A stretch of 64,000 nt of DNA from positions 151,554,382-151,618,381 of the forward strand of contig OY744517.1 in NCBI GenBank assembly GCA_963556195.1, written 5' to 3'. Made by a program: the position numbers and the translations under genes. The notes under the pieces were generated by a model. The model was not told the DNA's origin. It made no database searches and saw only the letters and a program-made list of their open reading frames with translations. This stretch comes from Sepiola atlantica. Lineage: Eukaryota > Mollusca > Cephalopoda > Sepiida > Sepiolidae. Positions within the stretch are counted from its first letter, which is position 1; each line of letters starts with the position of its first letter. Positions 34,259 to 44,740 of this stretch are shown here, one piece after another.

Positions 34259-34400
34259 GGTTATTCTAAAGATAATGTCTATCAAAACAATTGTCAGATT
34301 ATTCCCCAAACTGAAGAGGATCATGGCAACCAAATCAGAGCATTGCAAAAAGAAGGATATGTCCGAATTGTTAAAAAGGCTGTTGGACATTTATGACTGA
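34259..34400 (+). CDS. Candidate short exon or retro-fragment, 41 codons
   Basis: A T8-CTGTAG polypyrimidine-AG acceptor ends at 34258 and an ATG at 34275 opens a 41-codon frame to a TGA at 34398-34400. The translation is basic and helix-compatible (starts MSIKTIVRLFPKLKRI, ends SELLKRLLDIYD). After the stop the same frame continues with GLVDKSDIDERFICTK, which looks coding as well, so the TGA may be a disabling mutation. I do not recognise the family, and a chance match is quite possible. Confidence 0.2.
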
Positions 34401-34578
34401 GGTCTGGTGGACAAGTCAGACATAGATGAAAGGTTTATTTGTACCAAATAGTGTCTACTGTTTAAATGATTGTGAATATTATTAACAATTCCGTGGATAG
34501 TAATTTCTGTGGGTCATACAAACTAAAAAGAAAGTAAGAAAATAGAAGATAAATAAGTCATTACAAAATAAGAAAGAT

Positions 34579-34579
<1 letters not shown>

Positions 34580-34625
<46 letters not shown>

Positions 34626-34638
34626 GGGGGAAGTGCGT

Positions 34639-34669
<31 letters not shown>

Positions 34670-34679
34670 GAGAAAGTGC

Positions 34680-34719
<40 letters not shown>

Positions 34720-34722
34720 AAT
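34580..34722. repeat. (GA)n/(GT)n compound microsatellite
   Basis: (GA)n, then GTGCGTGTGTGTGTGAGG, then the same block again: an internal ~60-bp duplication of 'GA array + GTGCGTGTGTGTG'. Confidence 0.9.
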
Positions 34723-35140
34723 CTGATAAGAGAGTGAGTTCACAGACAGGAACCTTGTCTACATCCATATCTCGGCGTGGCCTTTGACGTATTGAATGTG
34801 AAAATCGGTCGGCCTGAAAGCGTTCCCGTGTCACTCTGTTTATCTCCCATCGCCATCTTTTCTATTTTAGTTTGTATCTTTGATATTTTGCTCGCTTCCC
34901 GCTCCAGCCGCCATTGTCTCATCCTTTCACTCAGTAAACAATTTAAACTTTGCATTTATTTCCCTTCCGTTTTGTCCGTCCACCTCAGATCGGCTAACAT
35001 TTATGTCTACCTCATTCCATCCATTTTACCTTTCGCCTCCGACCAACAGCCGGACTGGAATAAATCAGTTTACGTATGCGTGTACATACGCAACGATATT
35101 TTAATCGTTTATCTAACTGTCATTCCCTCTCCTTCTATTC
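34723..35140. other. No gene recognised
   Basis: Moderately GC-richer. CCAGCCGCCATTGTCTC near 34904-34920 resembles a YY1 or initiator element. The long frame starting at 34777 extends into the polypyrimidine array and is not credible as a whole. Confidence 0.3.
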
Positions 35141-36744
35141 TGTCTTCTCGTTCTTCATTTTTTCTTGTTTTTCTCATTTTACTTTTTCTTTCCTCCCCTT
35201 TCCTCCCCTTTCTTTTTTTCTTCTTCTTTCTTTTTTGGTTTTTCTTCTTCTTCTTCTCCTTCTTTTTCGTGTTCATGTTTTTCTTGTTCTGTTTTTACTT
35301 CTACATCTTGTTTTTCTTCTTTTACTGTGCCCTTCCTCCTCCTTCTTCTTCATATTTGTATTACTTCTTCTTCGCCTTCTTTCTCGTTTCTATTTTTTTC
35401 TTGTTCTACTTTTACGTCTATATCTTCTTTTTTTCTTCTTTTACTTTTTCGTCCATCCTTCTTCTTCTATTAAATGTTTTGTCTTCTCTTTGTTATTTGT
35501 GTTCATGTTCTTCTGCTTTTACTTCTGGATTTTCTTGTTTTTCTACTTTTTCTTTCCTCCTCCTTAATTTTCTTCGTTATTTTTTGTTTTTCTTCTTTTT
35601 TTTCTTTTGGTTTTCCTGTTTTTTCCGCTTTTAGTTCTACATTTTCTTGTTTTTCGTCTTTAACCTTTTTCTTTTTATTTCTTTCTTCTTCCGTATTTTT
35701 TCTTATTTTTCTCTTTATTTTTCGTTTTTAAGTTCTTATTTTTCCTGCCTTTACTTCAACTTCTTCTTGTTTTTCCTCATTTATATTTTACTTCCTCCTC
35801 TTTCTTCTTCTTCATTTTTTTGTTTTTCTTCTTCTCTCTATTTTTCGTTTTTATGTTTTTCTTCTTCTTCTTTTACTTCTACATCTTCTTGTTTTTCCGG
35901 ATTTACTTTTTCTTTCCTTTTATTTAATTTTTTTTTTCTCTCTTTTTTCTCGTTTTCATTTATTTCTTTTTCTGCTTTAAATTCTACATCCTTTTATTCT
36001 TCGTTAACTTTTTCTTTCCTTATCTTTTTTCTTTTTTATTTTCGGTTTTTCTTTATCTGCTCCTTGTTCTCCGTTTTCATGTTTTCTTTGTTTTTAGTTT
36101 CCTCTTACATTATCTAGTCTTTCTTATTTAACGTTTCCATCTACTTCTTCTGTATTATTTTGTGATTTTCTTCTGCTTCTTCTTCTTTATCGTTTAGCTG
36201 TTCTCCTTGTTCTGCTTTTATTTCTACATTTTCGTGTGTTTTCTTGCCTTTTTCTTTCCTCTTCTTTCTTCTTCATTTTTCTGTTTCCCTTCTTTTTTTT
36301 CTTTCTTTTTCGGTTTCATGTTCTTCTTGTTCTGCTTTAACTTTTACATCTTTTTTTACTTTTTCCTGCCTTCGAATTCTTCTTCTTCATTTATTTGTTT
36401 GTCTTCTTCTTCTCCTCCTCCTTTTAAGTTTTCATGTTCTTTTTGTTCGGCTGTTATTTCTACGTCTTCTTTTTTTTCAATTACTGTTTCCTTTTTCTTT
36501 TTTCTTCTTCTTCATTTATTTTTTTTCCTTCTTCCTTTTCTTTTTTTCATTTTCATGTTCTTGCTGTACTTCTTTTATTTCTATATCTTGTTTTTCTTCA
36601 TTTTCATTTTTTTCGCTTTTTTTGTTTTCATTTTGTCTCCTTCGTTTCGTTTTTCTAGTTCTCTTTTTACTTCTACATCTTCTTGTTTTTCGTCTTTTAC
36701 TTTACTTTTCCTTCTTTTTATCTTCATTTTTTAAATTTCTTTTT
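35140..36744. repeat. Polypyrimidine minisatellite, ~115-118-bp unit, left block
   Basis: Built around the recurring segment CTTGTTCTGCTTTTACTTCT followed by ACATCTTCTTGTTTTTC. The anchor TTTTACTTCTA recurs near 35294, 35412, 35517, 35630, 35749, 35872, 36214, 36334, 36454 and 36570, giving a period of ~115-118 bp with indels. Many long plus-strand frames (35076-35567, 36244-36792 and others) are translations of the array. It is the same array as 37297-38335, interrupted by an inverted-repeat element. Confidence 0.8.
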
Positions 36745-37296
36745 GGTTCTTGTTGCTTAAAAGTACGAAAAATTTTTTTTGTCTTTTCCTGAGAGAGAAT
36801 TAGTTAAGGGGCAGTAACTCTATTCAACTGTTGTTATTACATCGAAAGCAATTAACTGAAAATTAATTATTAATAAATAGACGTAAAAGAATACAGTAAT
36901 GGAAAATTTAAGAATTTATTTTGTTTAAATTTAAATTTTGTAGTGATTGAAATCACTGAACGAAATTCAGCAAGGAAAATTTAACCACTCGTGCAACGCC
37001 AAAGAAATCCATCAGTTTTCACTATTGATGGCACAAGTCGCATGTTATGCCCACAACTGCAGGTTTCTTCGCCAGAAATCGATCTGTTTAGCTTTTTCGG
37101 AAGTAAAATAAAGTACGTTTTCAAATTGGAACAAGTTCAGTTCCATGATTGCAATTTAATACAAAATCAAAGTTGTTAGATATTAAAGACAAAATCTGGC
37201 TCAAAATTACAATTCATAGTACTGTCCCTTAATTAACTCTCTCTCTCAGGTAAAGACAAAAACAATTTTTCTTCGTACTTTTAAGCAACAAGAACC
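36745..37296. mobile_element. 552-bp inverted-repeat element inserted in the minisatellite
   Basis: Ends are ~75-bp imperfect inverted repeats. The left end begins GGTTCTTGTTGCTTAAAAGT and the right end is ACTTTTAAGCAACAAGAACC. Deeper in, both arms share TTTTGTCTTT.CCTGAGAGAG and GTTAA.TAAGGG.CAGTA. The flanks TTCTTTTT (left) and TTCTTTTC (right) could be an 8-bp target duplication, but the flanking DNA is low complexity. The interior is AT-rich; the 62-codon frame at 36991-37179 has no motif. The polypyrimidine array resumes on the other side, so this is a clean insertion. Confidence 0.75.
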
Positions 37297-38335
37297 TTCT
37301 TTTCCCCTTTTTTTTGGTGTCATGTTCGTCTTGTTCTGCATTTACTTCTACATTTCTGTTTTACTTCTTTTACTTTTTCTTTCCTACTTTTCCTTCTTCA
37401 TTTATTCGTTTTTCTTCTTCCTATCCATCTTTTTCGTTTTCATGTTCTTCTTTTTCTGCCTTTACTACTATAGGTTCTTGTTTTTTTTCTTTTACTTTTT
37501 ATTTCATCCTTCTCCTTTATTTTTTGTTTTTGTTTTTCTTCACTTTCTTTTTTATTTTCACGTTCTTCTTGTTCTGCTTTTACTTCCTTTTTCTTTCCTC
37601 TTACTTTTTCTTTTTCTTTTTCATTTTTTAGTTTTTCTTCTTCTCCTTTTCATTTGATTTCATGTTCTTTGTCTGCCTTTCCTTTCTACGTATTCTTTAG
37701 TTCTTTATTTACTGTTTCGTTCCTCCTCCTTTCTTTTGTTTATTTCTTTTTCTTTTTCTCCTCCTTCTTTTTCGTTTAAATGTACTTTCTATTCTGCTTT
37801 TACTTCCATATATTCTTGGTTGGAGTTTTTTACTTTTTCTTTCCTCCCCCTTCTTCTTCTTCATTTTTTTTGTTTTCCTTCCTCTTCTTTTTTTTTAGTT
37901 TTAATTTTGTGTTTGTTCTTCTTTTGCGTCTATGTTTTTCCTTTTTTTTTACTTCTTCTTGTTCTTCATATTTTGTTTTTCTTTTTTCCTCTTTCTATTT
38001 CGTTTTTATGTCCTTCTTGTGTTCCTTTTACTTGTACATCTTCTTGTTTTGTTTTCTTTAACTTTTTCTCTATTCCCCCTTCTTTCTTCTTAATTTTTTG
38101 CTTGTTTTCATCTTCTCTCTCTTTTTCATGTCCTTCATGTTATGCTTTTACTTCTACATCGTCTTGTTTTTTTTTCTTTTACTTTTTCTTTCCTCCTCCT
38201 TATTCTTCTTCATTTATTTCCTTCTATTTCTATACGTTTTCATTTTCTTATTTCTGGCTTTTACTTCTATATATTCGTGTGTTCACTCTTTTTACCTTTT
38301 CATCCCCCCTCCCTGTTCCTTTTCTCCTTCTTATT
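37297..38335. repeat. Polypyrimidine minisatellite, right block
   Basis: Continues the ~115-118-bp periodicity with anchors near 37336, 37459, 37576, 37797, 38027, 38143 and 38257. The unit sequence TCTTGTTCTGCTTTTACTTC is still recognisable. Confidence 0.8.
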
Positions 38336-40130
38336 TAGTTGTAAGCCATGCATGATCACTTCTTTTTAGTTTTATCTCTCACTTCCTTACACGCATATTT
38401 CACACACTTTTCAATTCCTTTCTTTCCGGTCAAGTCTAACGTTATTTCAATCTATGGGAGGTAAATGGTATGTTTTTTTTGTGTGAGTGTTTGTGGGGGA
38501 CGGGACTACCTTTTAGGCGATTACGTGTGGTCTTGTTCTCTTGCCACTCGGATTTATGTTTAGTGAAAATAATTGTAGATTAACTGCCCTGAAACTTAGA
38601 ATGTCTTAGAAATCGGGAACATTCATAGATATTAAAGTGTTTCTTTATATTTAGCTAACTACTTAAATACCTTATTATGGATGTAAGGCGTAAATAAATG
38701 ACTTAAAAGTTTAGATAATATTGCTAAGAAACAACAACTATGAGTTATTTGCGTTACAGAAGACATTGAAGGCAAATCCCTGGAAAGATCTTTCTATACT
38801 GAGTCAATTCTTTTGTGTTTAGTTTAATGTTTTCCTTGAAAGTAACAAAAACAAAAACTAAGTGTTTTAAACTCAATTTAAAATGTTTGCTTTTGTCCGG
38901 CAAAAATCGACGAAAACAGAATAGTAAACAAAGCCTCTCCTCTCTCCATGTTAGGCATGAGTTTTCTAGATAATGAAGTTTTGCGCCAATATAAAAATTA
39001 GTAAAAGTTGGCATAACAATAAATTAACAGGAAAACTCTTTGATATAATTACGTATCAGGCGAAAGTAGGGTCTACATAAATAGATTGGAAAAAATTATC
39101 GAGTAGAATTTTAATTTAAAAAATACAAATCAGTTTTATCGTATGTTTTCGACTCCATTGAAGATTTATGTGAAACAGGGGAGATTAGTGAGTCTGTGAT
39201 TTAGCCAAGTCAAAATCATTGGCGAACCGGAAAAATACGTTAAAACGGATTTATATTTGTAATCAAAATTCTACACGAAAATGTTTCCTGATTTGTAGAT
39301 ACTTATTTTTTTAATAAAAAAAAAAAATCAGTGTTATCGTATTTTTTCGATTCTCCATTGATTATTACTTGGTTGAATGTCAGACTGACTTTGTAAATGT
39401 AAACTGTCATCCGGAATGAGAATAGCTTTAATCTCAACCGTAGCGACATGCATTCCGATATTCCTATTTCTGTTGCGATACTGTTGTGTAATTGAGAAAG
39501 CGTTCGTTCTGTATATTAATGATTGAACATGGTTGATATATGAATAAATAAAGTGTTTGTATAAGTATAAGTGTTTGTATAAGTATTATTTAAAAAAGGG
39601 AAATTTTGCAGTTGGATTTTTAAAATTTTAATGAAGGAGTTTTACTGAATTGAGGAATTGGAGATGCCATTCTAATATACCAGAATAGGATTGTAGCCAG
39701 CGAATCAAAGCGCAGTAAAAGTTTAAAGAATCAGCTCGAGGGAGAGATCCGTATTTACTTAGTGAAGTTGTAATAGGTGAAGTACAATATCCCGGAATTA
39801 AAATATGAGACAATGCTGGACTGAGGTGGAAAATGTATCTAATAAAGGAGAAGACCCGGTGATAGATGAGGGAGGAGTAGTAGCCTTTTTGTCTCAGTAA
39901 AAGTTGCTCTGACTTCTTCTAAATATGACTTTTTTTCTGAAGCTCAGCTAATTCGGGATTAATGTAGGAAATTCTGAAATCGAATTAAAGTGACTGATAA
40001 GTTTTGGAAACCCGCATCAGATATTGGCAGGAAGCGTGACTATATTAAAATTATATATAGCGCCTGTGTTTATAGTCCTATTATGATTGAATTTACAAGG
40101 GGAAATCGACTTTAGTTTATTAATATAAGT
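38336..40130. other. No gene recognised
   Basis: AT-rich. The minus frame 39628-39813 is open but lacks a motif I can name. Confidence 0.35.
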
Positions 40131-40131
40131 A

Positions 40132-40153
40132 AATATATATATATATATAAAAA

Positions 40154-40220
<67 letters not shown>
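40132..40220. repeat. (TA)n with a short (GT) interruption
   Basis: Two TA blocks, 40132-40149 and 40163-40220, separated by AAAATGTGTGTG. Confidence 0.95.
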
Positions 40221-40224
<4 letters not shown>

Positions 40225-40857
40225 GCTTTATTTTCCGTGTTTATTTGTTTATATTTATATCGTGTATATTATCTGGGTTTATGTACCGGCATCTTCCTCT
40301 AAAACTGCTTTATTTGTATCTCTTGTGTGGCAGTTGCACGAAAGAGTGTAGAGCCCAATCTATTACACCGTGGGTTTCTTTCGCTGGACATAACCGAATG
40401 TATTTTGTCCTCGCACATAAATCGAATGATTTGGCTGAGTTCGACCAAAAATAAAAGGCCGACGGCAATTTCTGATTGGAAGCCGCAATTAAAGACCGTT
40501 GGGCTAAAGGAATTTCTTCGTGGATAAAGAAAAGAGGCGTTGGATAGCGAAACATTAACTTTACGCAACACCAATCGGTTTTTTCAGTTACCCGCTGAAT
40601 TTTTGATCTGCCTGAGCATTTAGTGGTTTTATAATTTGGCTACTATTTTATTATATCTAAGTTAATAAACATGTGTTTCTCTAAATCTATTTTTCATACA
40701 TTATGATTACACAAAACGCTAAAATATTCCTCGTTTTTTTGATTGAGTTATATATTATTTTTAATTCCATTTGAATTGTTCTAATAAACAGCAATTTTCC
40801 ATTAACGTGTCGAATGACCAATCTCATTGTATACTGCCCCCTCTCTTATTTTATACA
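40221..40857. other. No gene recognised
   Basis: Overlapping frames on both strands at 40299-40574 are open, and the segment is GC-richer than average, but no motif is recognised. Confidence 0.3.
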
Positions 40858-40906
40858 GTCTCTCTCTCTCTTTCTCTCTCTCTCTCTTTCTCTCTCTCCC
40901 TTTCAA
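40858..40906. repeat. (CT)n microsatellite
   Basis: CT repeats with TTTC interruptions. Confidence 0.9.
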
Positions 40907-41550
40907 TAGTAGAAGGTAATAATAAAAAAGAATCTATAGGTTGGAATAGTCTATTATAAAATATCACCAGAGGTATTCATATTACTTAATTCGACGAGAA
41001 GGAGAGTAGAGGGGGAATACAACCAGCAGAAATTGACTAATTTTGAATTTTCTCTTTTTATTTTAATATTCAACTGGATTTGCAAACTAAATTTTTCCTA
41101 GTTTAAGCAATCTAACCCGAGATCAGTGGGTGTTCAAACGGGTCACCCTCCTCTCGTTGGAATATATATCCGATAAAATATATATTTTAAAAATGGTGGT
41201 TTAAAATACTTGTTTTTCAATGTATCATTAATATAACATTTCCCCCGATTATTATTGAAGTAATGTTACCAATTTCCAATGTGTTAATAATTATATTATT
41301 GTGTGTATTAAAACTTTTGTTTCATCTTTTTTTCCACCGGAACTATGTCGCCCTTCTATCCTTCATTTTGTACCCTTTCTTTGTTTCGTTCGTTTTGTTT
41401 CCTTTTCGTTAATTCTATACCAATCCTTTTTTCCTTCTTTACCATTATCAAATATTGTCTAGATAACTCTCGTATATTATGTTTTGGAATTCTTCAGGCG
41501 AAGATTGATAAGTTGTATTATGTGTATCATTCAAGATGACACTGTTAATG

Positions 41551-41594
41551 GTTGGTGCACCAGCTCAAATCCACATTTGAGCTGGTGCACCAAC
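41551..41594. repeat. Perfect 20-bp palindrome with 4-nt loop
   Basis: GTTGGTGCACCAGCTCAAAT (41551-41570), loop CCAC, then its exact reverse complement (41575-41594). It lies at the point where the LINE relic on the minus strand ends; the right arm, in a shifted frame, would encode the WAGAPT-like residues expected at that place. Confidence 0.95.
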
Positions 41595-41865
41595 AATACT
41601 CCATGTACAGGTGAATGGTGGCTTTATAGAGATATACGACACTGGTAGGTGTGATACGTTTTCTAGTCCAGTAAAGGGAGCCTACCTTCTGTGCAGCAGA
41701 CTTGGCAGCGTTTTCTATGGACTTATTCCACTTCATATTGCTCGATGAATGTAAACGTTGGAGTCTCGTGGAGCGTGCTATCGATCATGACAATCGGTAG
41801 TTTGAAAGGTTTATTATAGTTGTTAAAGGAAACGAGGTGTGTCTTTGTAGCATTGAATGGGACTA
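41575..41865 (-). pseudogene. Jockey/CR1-like LINE, end of reverse transcriptase
   Basis: Minus strand from about 41865: FNATKTHLVSFNN, a short frame break, then SSNMKWNKSIENAAKSAAQK, VGSLYWTRKRITP and VVYLYKATIHLYMEYCW. This is the conserved region leading to the 'RP.MEYC.H.W.G' motif at the end of many LINE reverse transcriptases. The relic ends at the palindrome, so it is cut off by a foldback rearrangement. Confidence 0.75.
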
Positions 41866-41968
41866 TCTATTTTTAACCTCATTCTACTACCTTTTTAGTG
41901 GGAATAATCACGCCCTTCTCTATAAATCTAATAACGGTTTTTTAAAAAGTGTTTTCTATCCTTATTAG

Positions 41969-42420
41969 TAGGGGTGGGACGTAATGGGTGAAAATTTCAG
42001 ATTCATGCTAGTAGTATTTTTGTGTGTTCATTTATACATAAATAACACTAAATAATCAAACATTTTGAACATTTTGCAAAATTCAAAAGGTGCAGTCCAA
42101 AAATCGCCGTTAGGGCTCAACGGGACTCAAAATCCATCATTTTTCGGTGAAAAAGTGGTTTTATACAGTAGTGCAGATCCTAAAACATCCTCAAAAGCTA
42201 TGAATGGATATAGATGGTTAAATCTGATATAGTACTTTAATTTTCAGGCTCTGAAAGGGTTTTCATGAATGTAAAATAGCCAAAAACTATTGGTCTGCAC
42301 CTTCTGAATTTTGCAAAATTTTAAAAATGTTTGATTGTGTACTGTTATTTATGTATAAATGAATACAAAAAATACTACTCGCATGAATCTGAAATGTTCA
42401 CCCATTACGTCCCACCCCTA
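41969..42420. mobile_element. 452-bp element with ~125-bp terminal inverted repeats
   Basis: Left arm 41969-42094 and right arm 42296-42420 are ~90% identical inverted repeats. The ends read TAGGGGTGGGACGTAATGGG and its complement. Shared inner blocks are TTCAGATTCATGC.AGTAGTA, CATTTATACATAAATAACA and TTTTGCAAAATTCA.AAGGTGCA. Flanks TTATTAGT and TTAAAAGT agree at 6 of 8 positions, a possible decayed 8-bp hAT-type duplication. There is no open frame. A non-autonomous hAT-like MITE is the best guess. Confidence 0.8.
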
Positions 42421-42555
42421 TTAAAAGTAGTTTACACTATAGTAAAGGGAATTGGTACATAATTCGGTTGATTTGACGTCCATCGTTTCATGCAGACATA
42501 TTTATGAAACAACGAATCAGAATAAACTTGCTCAGAAAAATACTCGTGCTAAGAA

Positions 42556-42595
<40 letters not shown>

Positions 42596-42608
42596 TTCTC
42601 TCTTTCTT
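42556..42608. repeat. (CT)n microsatellite
   Basis: CT repeats with CTTT interruptions. Confidence 0.9.
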
Positions 42609-43337
42609 CCGTTGTCTCTCAGTCTCTGGCATCACCTCAGGCCTTTTCGACAGAACAAGTGACAGTCTCCTTCGAACAAAGGTCGTATTAATCTCAATTA
42701 TACGATGCCAAAATGAATAGAAAAAAATGATTCAATTTATGTCTTTTATACACAAAAGTTTTCCCGGACGTTTTTGTCCTGTGAACTGTCGATGTTGGCT
42801 AATTTTCCACCATTCAATTTGAATTGGCCAGTTTATATTAGAATTTAGGGGATTCAGGCAAGACCCTTTTTTGTCTGGTTAATTATTACTTATTTGTTTA
42901 TTTGTTTGCTGTTGTTATTTTTTTGTTCGCGCTTTTATTATCACCAGGTGCACCTGAGGAAATTCCAAGGTGTCAAGGCACAATGATGTAGGTACATGAT
43001 GACAAACGTCTTATTATATACCGAAGCTTCTTCTAAATATAATTGACTTAACGAAAACAAATTATATTGTATAATGAACCAGAAAATATCCGCCAAAAGA
43101 AAATCAGTTAACAAAACAGTTTTAACAACTAGATATATACTACAGGAGCTTATGTTTAGGATCCTTATTCCAATATTAATCAACCTCAGCTACAGTCTCC
43201 ATGTTCCCATTGCTTTCTTAATAAGATTAATTATCCTGTCGAGTATTTTGTATATTTTCAAACATTCAATTATCCACGCTGAGGGGATTCTGTCGTATGC
43301 TTTTACTTTAGTCAATCCATGCCATGAATATGTTCTA

Positions 43338-43727
43338 TTCATCAAAAATGCAGTATACTGAAATCATATGCCCATAATAGAGTTTAGATGAAAATTCATA
43401 TACACTAAATGTACAAAAGCAAGGAAATTCCCAAATGTTTACACTTTTATTGTCATTAAGGGTATTCGAGCACAACAGGGCTATGTATTTTACTGGTAGG
43501 ACATTTTCTTCAGCGCACCTCACACACTTCATCCACTCATACATAGAGATTTATACTGTAGTGATGTGATAATGAAATGGTTTCGTTGATATGTTGTCAT
43601 ACCCTTAATGACAATAAAAGTGTAAACATTTGGGATTTCCTTGTTTTAGTATATTTAGTGCATATGCATTTTCATCTTAACCCTATTAAGGGCATATGAT
43701 TTCAGTATACTGGCATTTTTCATGGAA
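43338..43727. mobile_element. 390-bp foldback element with ~128-bp arms
   Basis: Arms 43338-43465 and 43599-43727 are inverted repeats with scattered differences. Both contain AGTATACTGAAATCATATGC, TTTACACTTTTATTGTCATT and AAGGGTAT. The right end is 4 bp from (TA)n. The 133-bp centre is unique. The motif CAGTATACTG close to each end is itself palindromic. No transposase frame. Confidence 0.75.
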
Positions 43728-43729
43728 TG

Positions 43730-43731
<2 letters not shown>

Positions 43732-43793
<62 letters not shown>
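43732..43793. repeat. (TA)n microsatellite
   Basis: About 31 units, between the foldback element and the Penelope reverse transcriptase relic. Confidence 0.95.
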
Positions 43794-43797
<4 letters not shown>

Positions 43798-43861
43798 TGT
43801 TTTTTAAAGGCTGTGGGCAATGCAAATTCCGGATAAGATGCAAGTTGTAAGGAATTAAAAC

Positions 43862-44352
43862 AATACATTTTTTTGTTTGGTGAATCTGTGGTGTAGTATT
43901 TGTGGGTGTTTGTCCATCCAGTATGATATTGCGTGTTTACCTAAGTCATGGGGAATGTTGCTATATAAGCTGCTGACGTCAAATGTAACTAATTTAGTCC
44001 CGGGATTTACTATTTGTGGTAAGGATCCTAGGAAGTGTATGTCGTCTCTTATGTAGCTTTTGACTTGATCGGTGAATGGTTGTAGTAATATGTCAATTAA
44101 GTTACTCAGTCTGCTTGTTGGGCATGATGGTCCTGCTACTATGGGTCTAAATGTAAGGTCACTGGGACTCGGGACACTAATATATTCTGATGCCTATGTG
44201 TTGATGGCATTCCTTATCTCATTTGATTTATGTATCTTAGGTAGTCCGTAGAAGTTGTTTGTTTTAATCATGAAGTTTGTTAGAAAATCTTTTTCTTTTT
44301 TTGTTAGTATATTATTGTATGTTGTGCAAAGTTTTGTGATTTTTGAAATGGT
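43862..44352 (-). pseudogene. Penelope-like element reverse transcriptase fragment
   Basis: Read on the minus strand from 44352: LTKKEKDFLTNF, NNFYGLPKIHKS, (stop at 44194-44196), FRPIVAGPSCPTSRLSNLID, QPFTDQVKSYIRDD, then LVTFDVSSLYSNIPHDLG and SYWMDKHP. 'YGLPKIHK', 'RPI....P...LS......L.P' and 'L.TFDV.SLYTNIP...G' are the signature of the Penelope-like RT family; the last is motif A with one catalytic Asp. Only one stop interrupts ~160 codons, so it is relatively young. The YADD motif lies downstream in the family and is missing because the fragment stops at the left, 70 bp from (TA)n. Confidence 0.88.
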
Positions 44353-44356
44353 GTTG

Positions 44357-44358
<2 letters not shown>

Positions 44359-44404
<46 letters not shown>
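44359..44404. repeat. (TA)n microsatellite
   Basis: About 22 units at the 5' side (minus-strand sense) of the Penelope fragment, which is thus enclosed by two TA arrays. Confidence 0.95.
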
Positions 44405-44407
<3 letters not shown>

Positions 44408-44532
44408 ATACGTAGAAATTGTATACGTACAGATGTTGCTATTAGGCAATTATCTAACTTCTCATTACTTTACTACTATAACAATTATTTACGTGTGCCC
44501 AATAGAATCGATAAAAAATCTTAATATATCTA

Positions 44533-44740
44533 AATAAGAAAATGCAAAGGTTTTTTTTTCATTTATCACTACTTTATAACCATCAACTCTGCTTACTGTC
44601 ATTTAACTCAATAATACAACATAATATTATTAAAAACCATATATATAGTACTGACAAAAGACCATCACCCAGATATTAGGAATCCTTATTTGCATATCTT
44701 TTTTTAAACAGGATACAATAAATTAATGCAAGTTATTTAA
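44533..44740 (+). repeat. Interspersed repeat family E, copy 2
   Basis: Partner of 16503-16720, with the shared CATATATATAGTA and CAATAAATTAAT blocks. Confidence 0.55.

Noticed and set aside
34580..34722. Promoter GAGA-factor array
   Set aside because: Compound (GA)/(GT) microsatellite; no accompanying promoter signals.
35076..38370. Many long hydrophobic plus-strand frames resembling membrane proteins
   Set aside because: Phe/Leu/Ser content comes from the polypyrimidine minisatellite, whose unit length varies and shifts the frame between units.
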